A stretch of DNA of 64,000 nt from positions 930,001 to 994,000 of the forward strand of contig JAUFSD010000018.1 of the NCBI GenBank assembly GCA_033030425.1, given 5' to 3'. Made by a program: the position numbers and the translations under genes. Source of the DNA: Verpa conica (lineage: Eukaryota > Ascomycota > Pezizomycetes > Pezizales > Morchellaceae). Numbering within the stretch: the first letter of the stretch is position 1; every line of letters begins with the position of its first letter. Below are positions 63,254-64,000 of this stretch, in pieces. Below the pieces are notes generated by a model. That model was not told where the DNA came from. It did no database searches and saw only the letters and a program-made list of their open reading frames with translations.

Positions 63254-63795
63254 TACCCAGTTGGGGTTTTTTTATTTAACAAGGTATAATGTTCTCTTAG
63301 CGTATGTATTTGTCTTGGCGCATGCAGTTTTTTCTTTTGTCATTATGATTATGAGAGGGGTGTACACTCTTCTAAGACCTTTAGCTCAAAGGGTTTATTT
63401 CTTAAGCATATAAATTTTCATATTCTATTTCCACTCTTTTTTATGTCTTTTATGAGTCTGTCGTTTTTTCCCTTTGTGTTTTAAGTGTGTTAGCTATGGT
63501 GCGGAGGCCACAATCGGGTATGTTATAAAATTTAGGTAACTGATCGGGTATGGGGGGCTTAAAGCAGCAGATGAAGCCGTTTAATCTGATAGTTGATCGT
63601 GTGGGGAAGGGGTAGGATCATATGAATATATATGAGCACCAGGGCGTATCGTTAGTCTGTAGCCCTTCCTACAATATGAGTGTAACCTCAAAAAAGCAGG
63701 GACAGTGTACTATAATTTCTTCTTACGTTCAACTTCGAGTTCCTCCCCCAAGTACTCCCATATGCCGCGTGCTAAAGAGGTACCGTACCATATGA

Positions 63796-63995
63796 ATTCG
63801 AAAGAACCGCCCGGGCGGATGCTTTCGAATCCTAGCGGGAGAGCTATGGTGACTTATGTGTCTTTGCTAGATAAGCCTATACAATTGATCTCCTAGTTAA
63901 CCTTTGCCACTTAACACTATAGATCTCTCTATATTGAGTATATACGCCTCCTCTACATGGATTCGAAAGAATCCGCCCGGGCGGTTCTTTTGGAT
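63796..63995. mobile_element. Possible MITE with near-palindromic termini, at the window edge
   Basis: The segment at 63796-63830 (ATTCGAAAGAACCGCCCGGG..., ending CTTTCGAAT) and the segment at 63961-63995 are inverse copies of one another, each centred on the palindrome CCGCCCGGGCGG. They could be the two ends of a short element of about 200 bp or part of something longer that continues past the window. Confidence 0.5.
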
Positions 63996-64000
63996 TACTA

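Larger units (their letters stand above)
63099..64000. other. Right-edge spacer with inverted repeats
   Basis: No gene is supported. It contains the CGGACTAATTTGTCCG pair (63091-63106 and 63138-63153), a GGGTTATCACGTGAT inverted segment, a hairpin at 63203-63253 and possible element ends at 63796-63995. Confidence 0.45.

Noticed and set aside
1..64000. CRISPR arrays, tRNA and rRNA genes
   Set aside because: No regularly spaced identical repeats with unique spacers, no tRNA T-loop plus acceptor pattern and no rRNA-like stretches were seen by eye; a covariance-model scan would be needed for a firm negative.

Overview
The window reads as nuclear DNA of a filamentous ascomycete (Pezizomycotina), class not resolved. 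The evidence is: short GT-AG introns (about 50-110 nt) with GCTAAC/CTAAC-like branch sites; a fungal-only mitochondrial import factor (Mim1); a secreted cellulase with a fungal CBM1; fungal-style F-box, GFA, MARVEL-like and DDX60-like genes; and small non-autonomous DNA transposons with TA target sites. It is gene-poor, with long AT-rich spacers. No tRNA, rRNA, CRISPR or prokaryotic operon structure was seen.

Layout: 1-4.6 kb is a degenerate tandem-repeat field. 4.6-13.5 kb is a gene island with Mim1, a conserved fungal protein, two tandem paralogous TPR-repeat genes (minus strand) and a peroxisomal alpha-methylacyl-CoA racemase-type CoA transferase. 14.6-15.0 kb encodes a small secreted six-cysteine protein. 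18.4-19.7 kb encodes a Ser-rich orphan with internal repeats. 22.5-29.5 kb holds a WD40-type inositol polyphosphate 5-phosphatase, a GFA-family protein and an aspartate-racemase homologue with an altered active site. 32.9-37.2 kb holds a CBM1-GH5-X2-CBM46-like cellulase and an F-box protein. 41.8-51.4 kb holds a four-TM MARVEL-like protein, eIF3f, and a five-exon DDX60-like helicase of about 1811 aa.

The most unusual part is 52-63 kb, plus one outlier at 38.5-39.0 kb. It is a family of tiny two-exon genes (about 114-134 aa). Exon 1 encodes a polar N-terminus, one near-invariant transmembrane helix, a juxtamembrane cysteine and a basic cluster. A phase-0 intron always follows the basic cluster. 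Exon 2 encodes a short tail with the pattern QR[HY]YHxE...GIxVQ[IV]. Reconstructing the splicing recovers this tail in four intact copies, recovers only a decayed remnant of it in one degenerate copy, and gives a much diverged tail in the outlier. One further copy is truncated. The tail core resembles the amyloid-forming RHIM core with its glycine replaced. I did not recognise the family. The cluster is packed with MITEs, including one MITE inserted into another, palindromic G-rich repeats and minisatellites.

The housekeeping genes do not form one pathway. The plausible functional themes are mitochondrial outer-membrane biogenesis (Mim1), translation and RNA handling (eIF3f, DDX60-like), phosphoinositide signalling (5-phosphatase), cellulose breakdown (GH5) and a rapidly evolving accessory set (TPR pair, small TM family, secreted protein, orphan). 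All exon boundaries were inferred by eye from splice signals and frame continuity.
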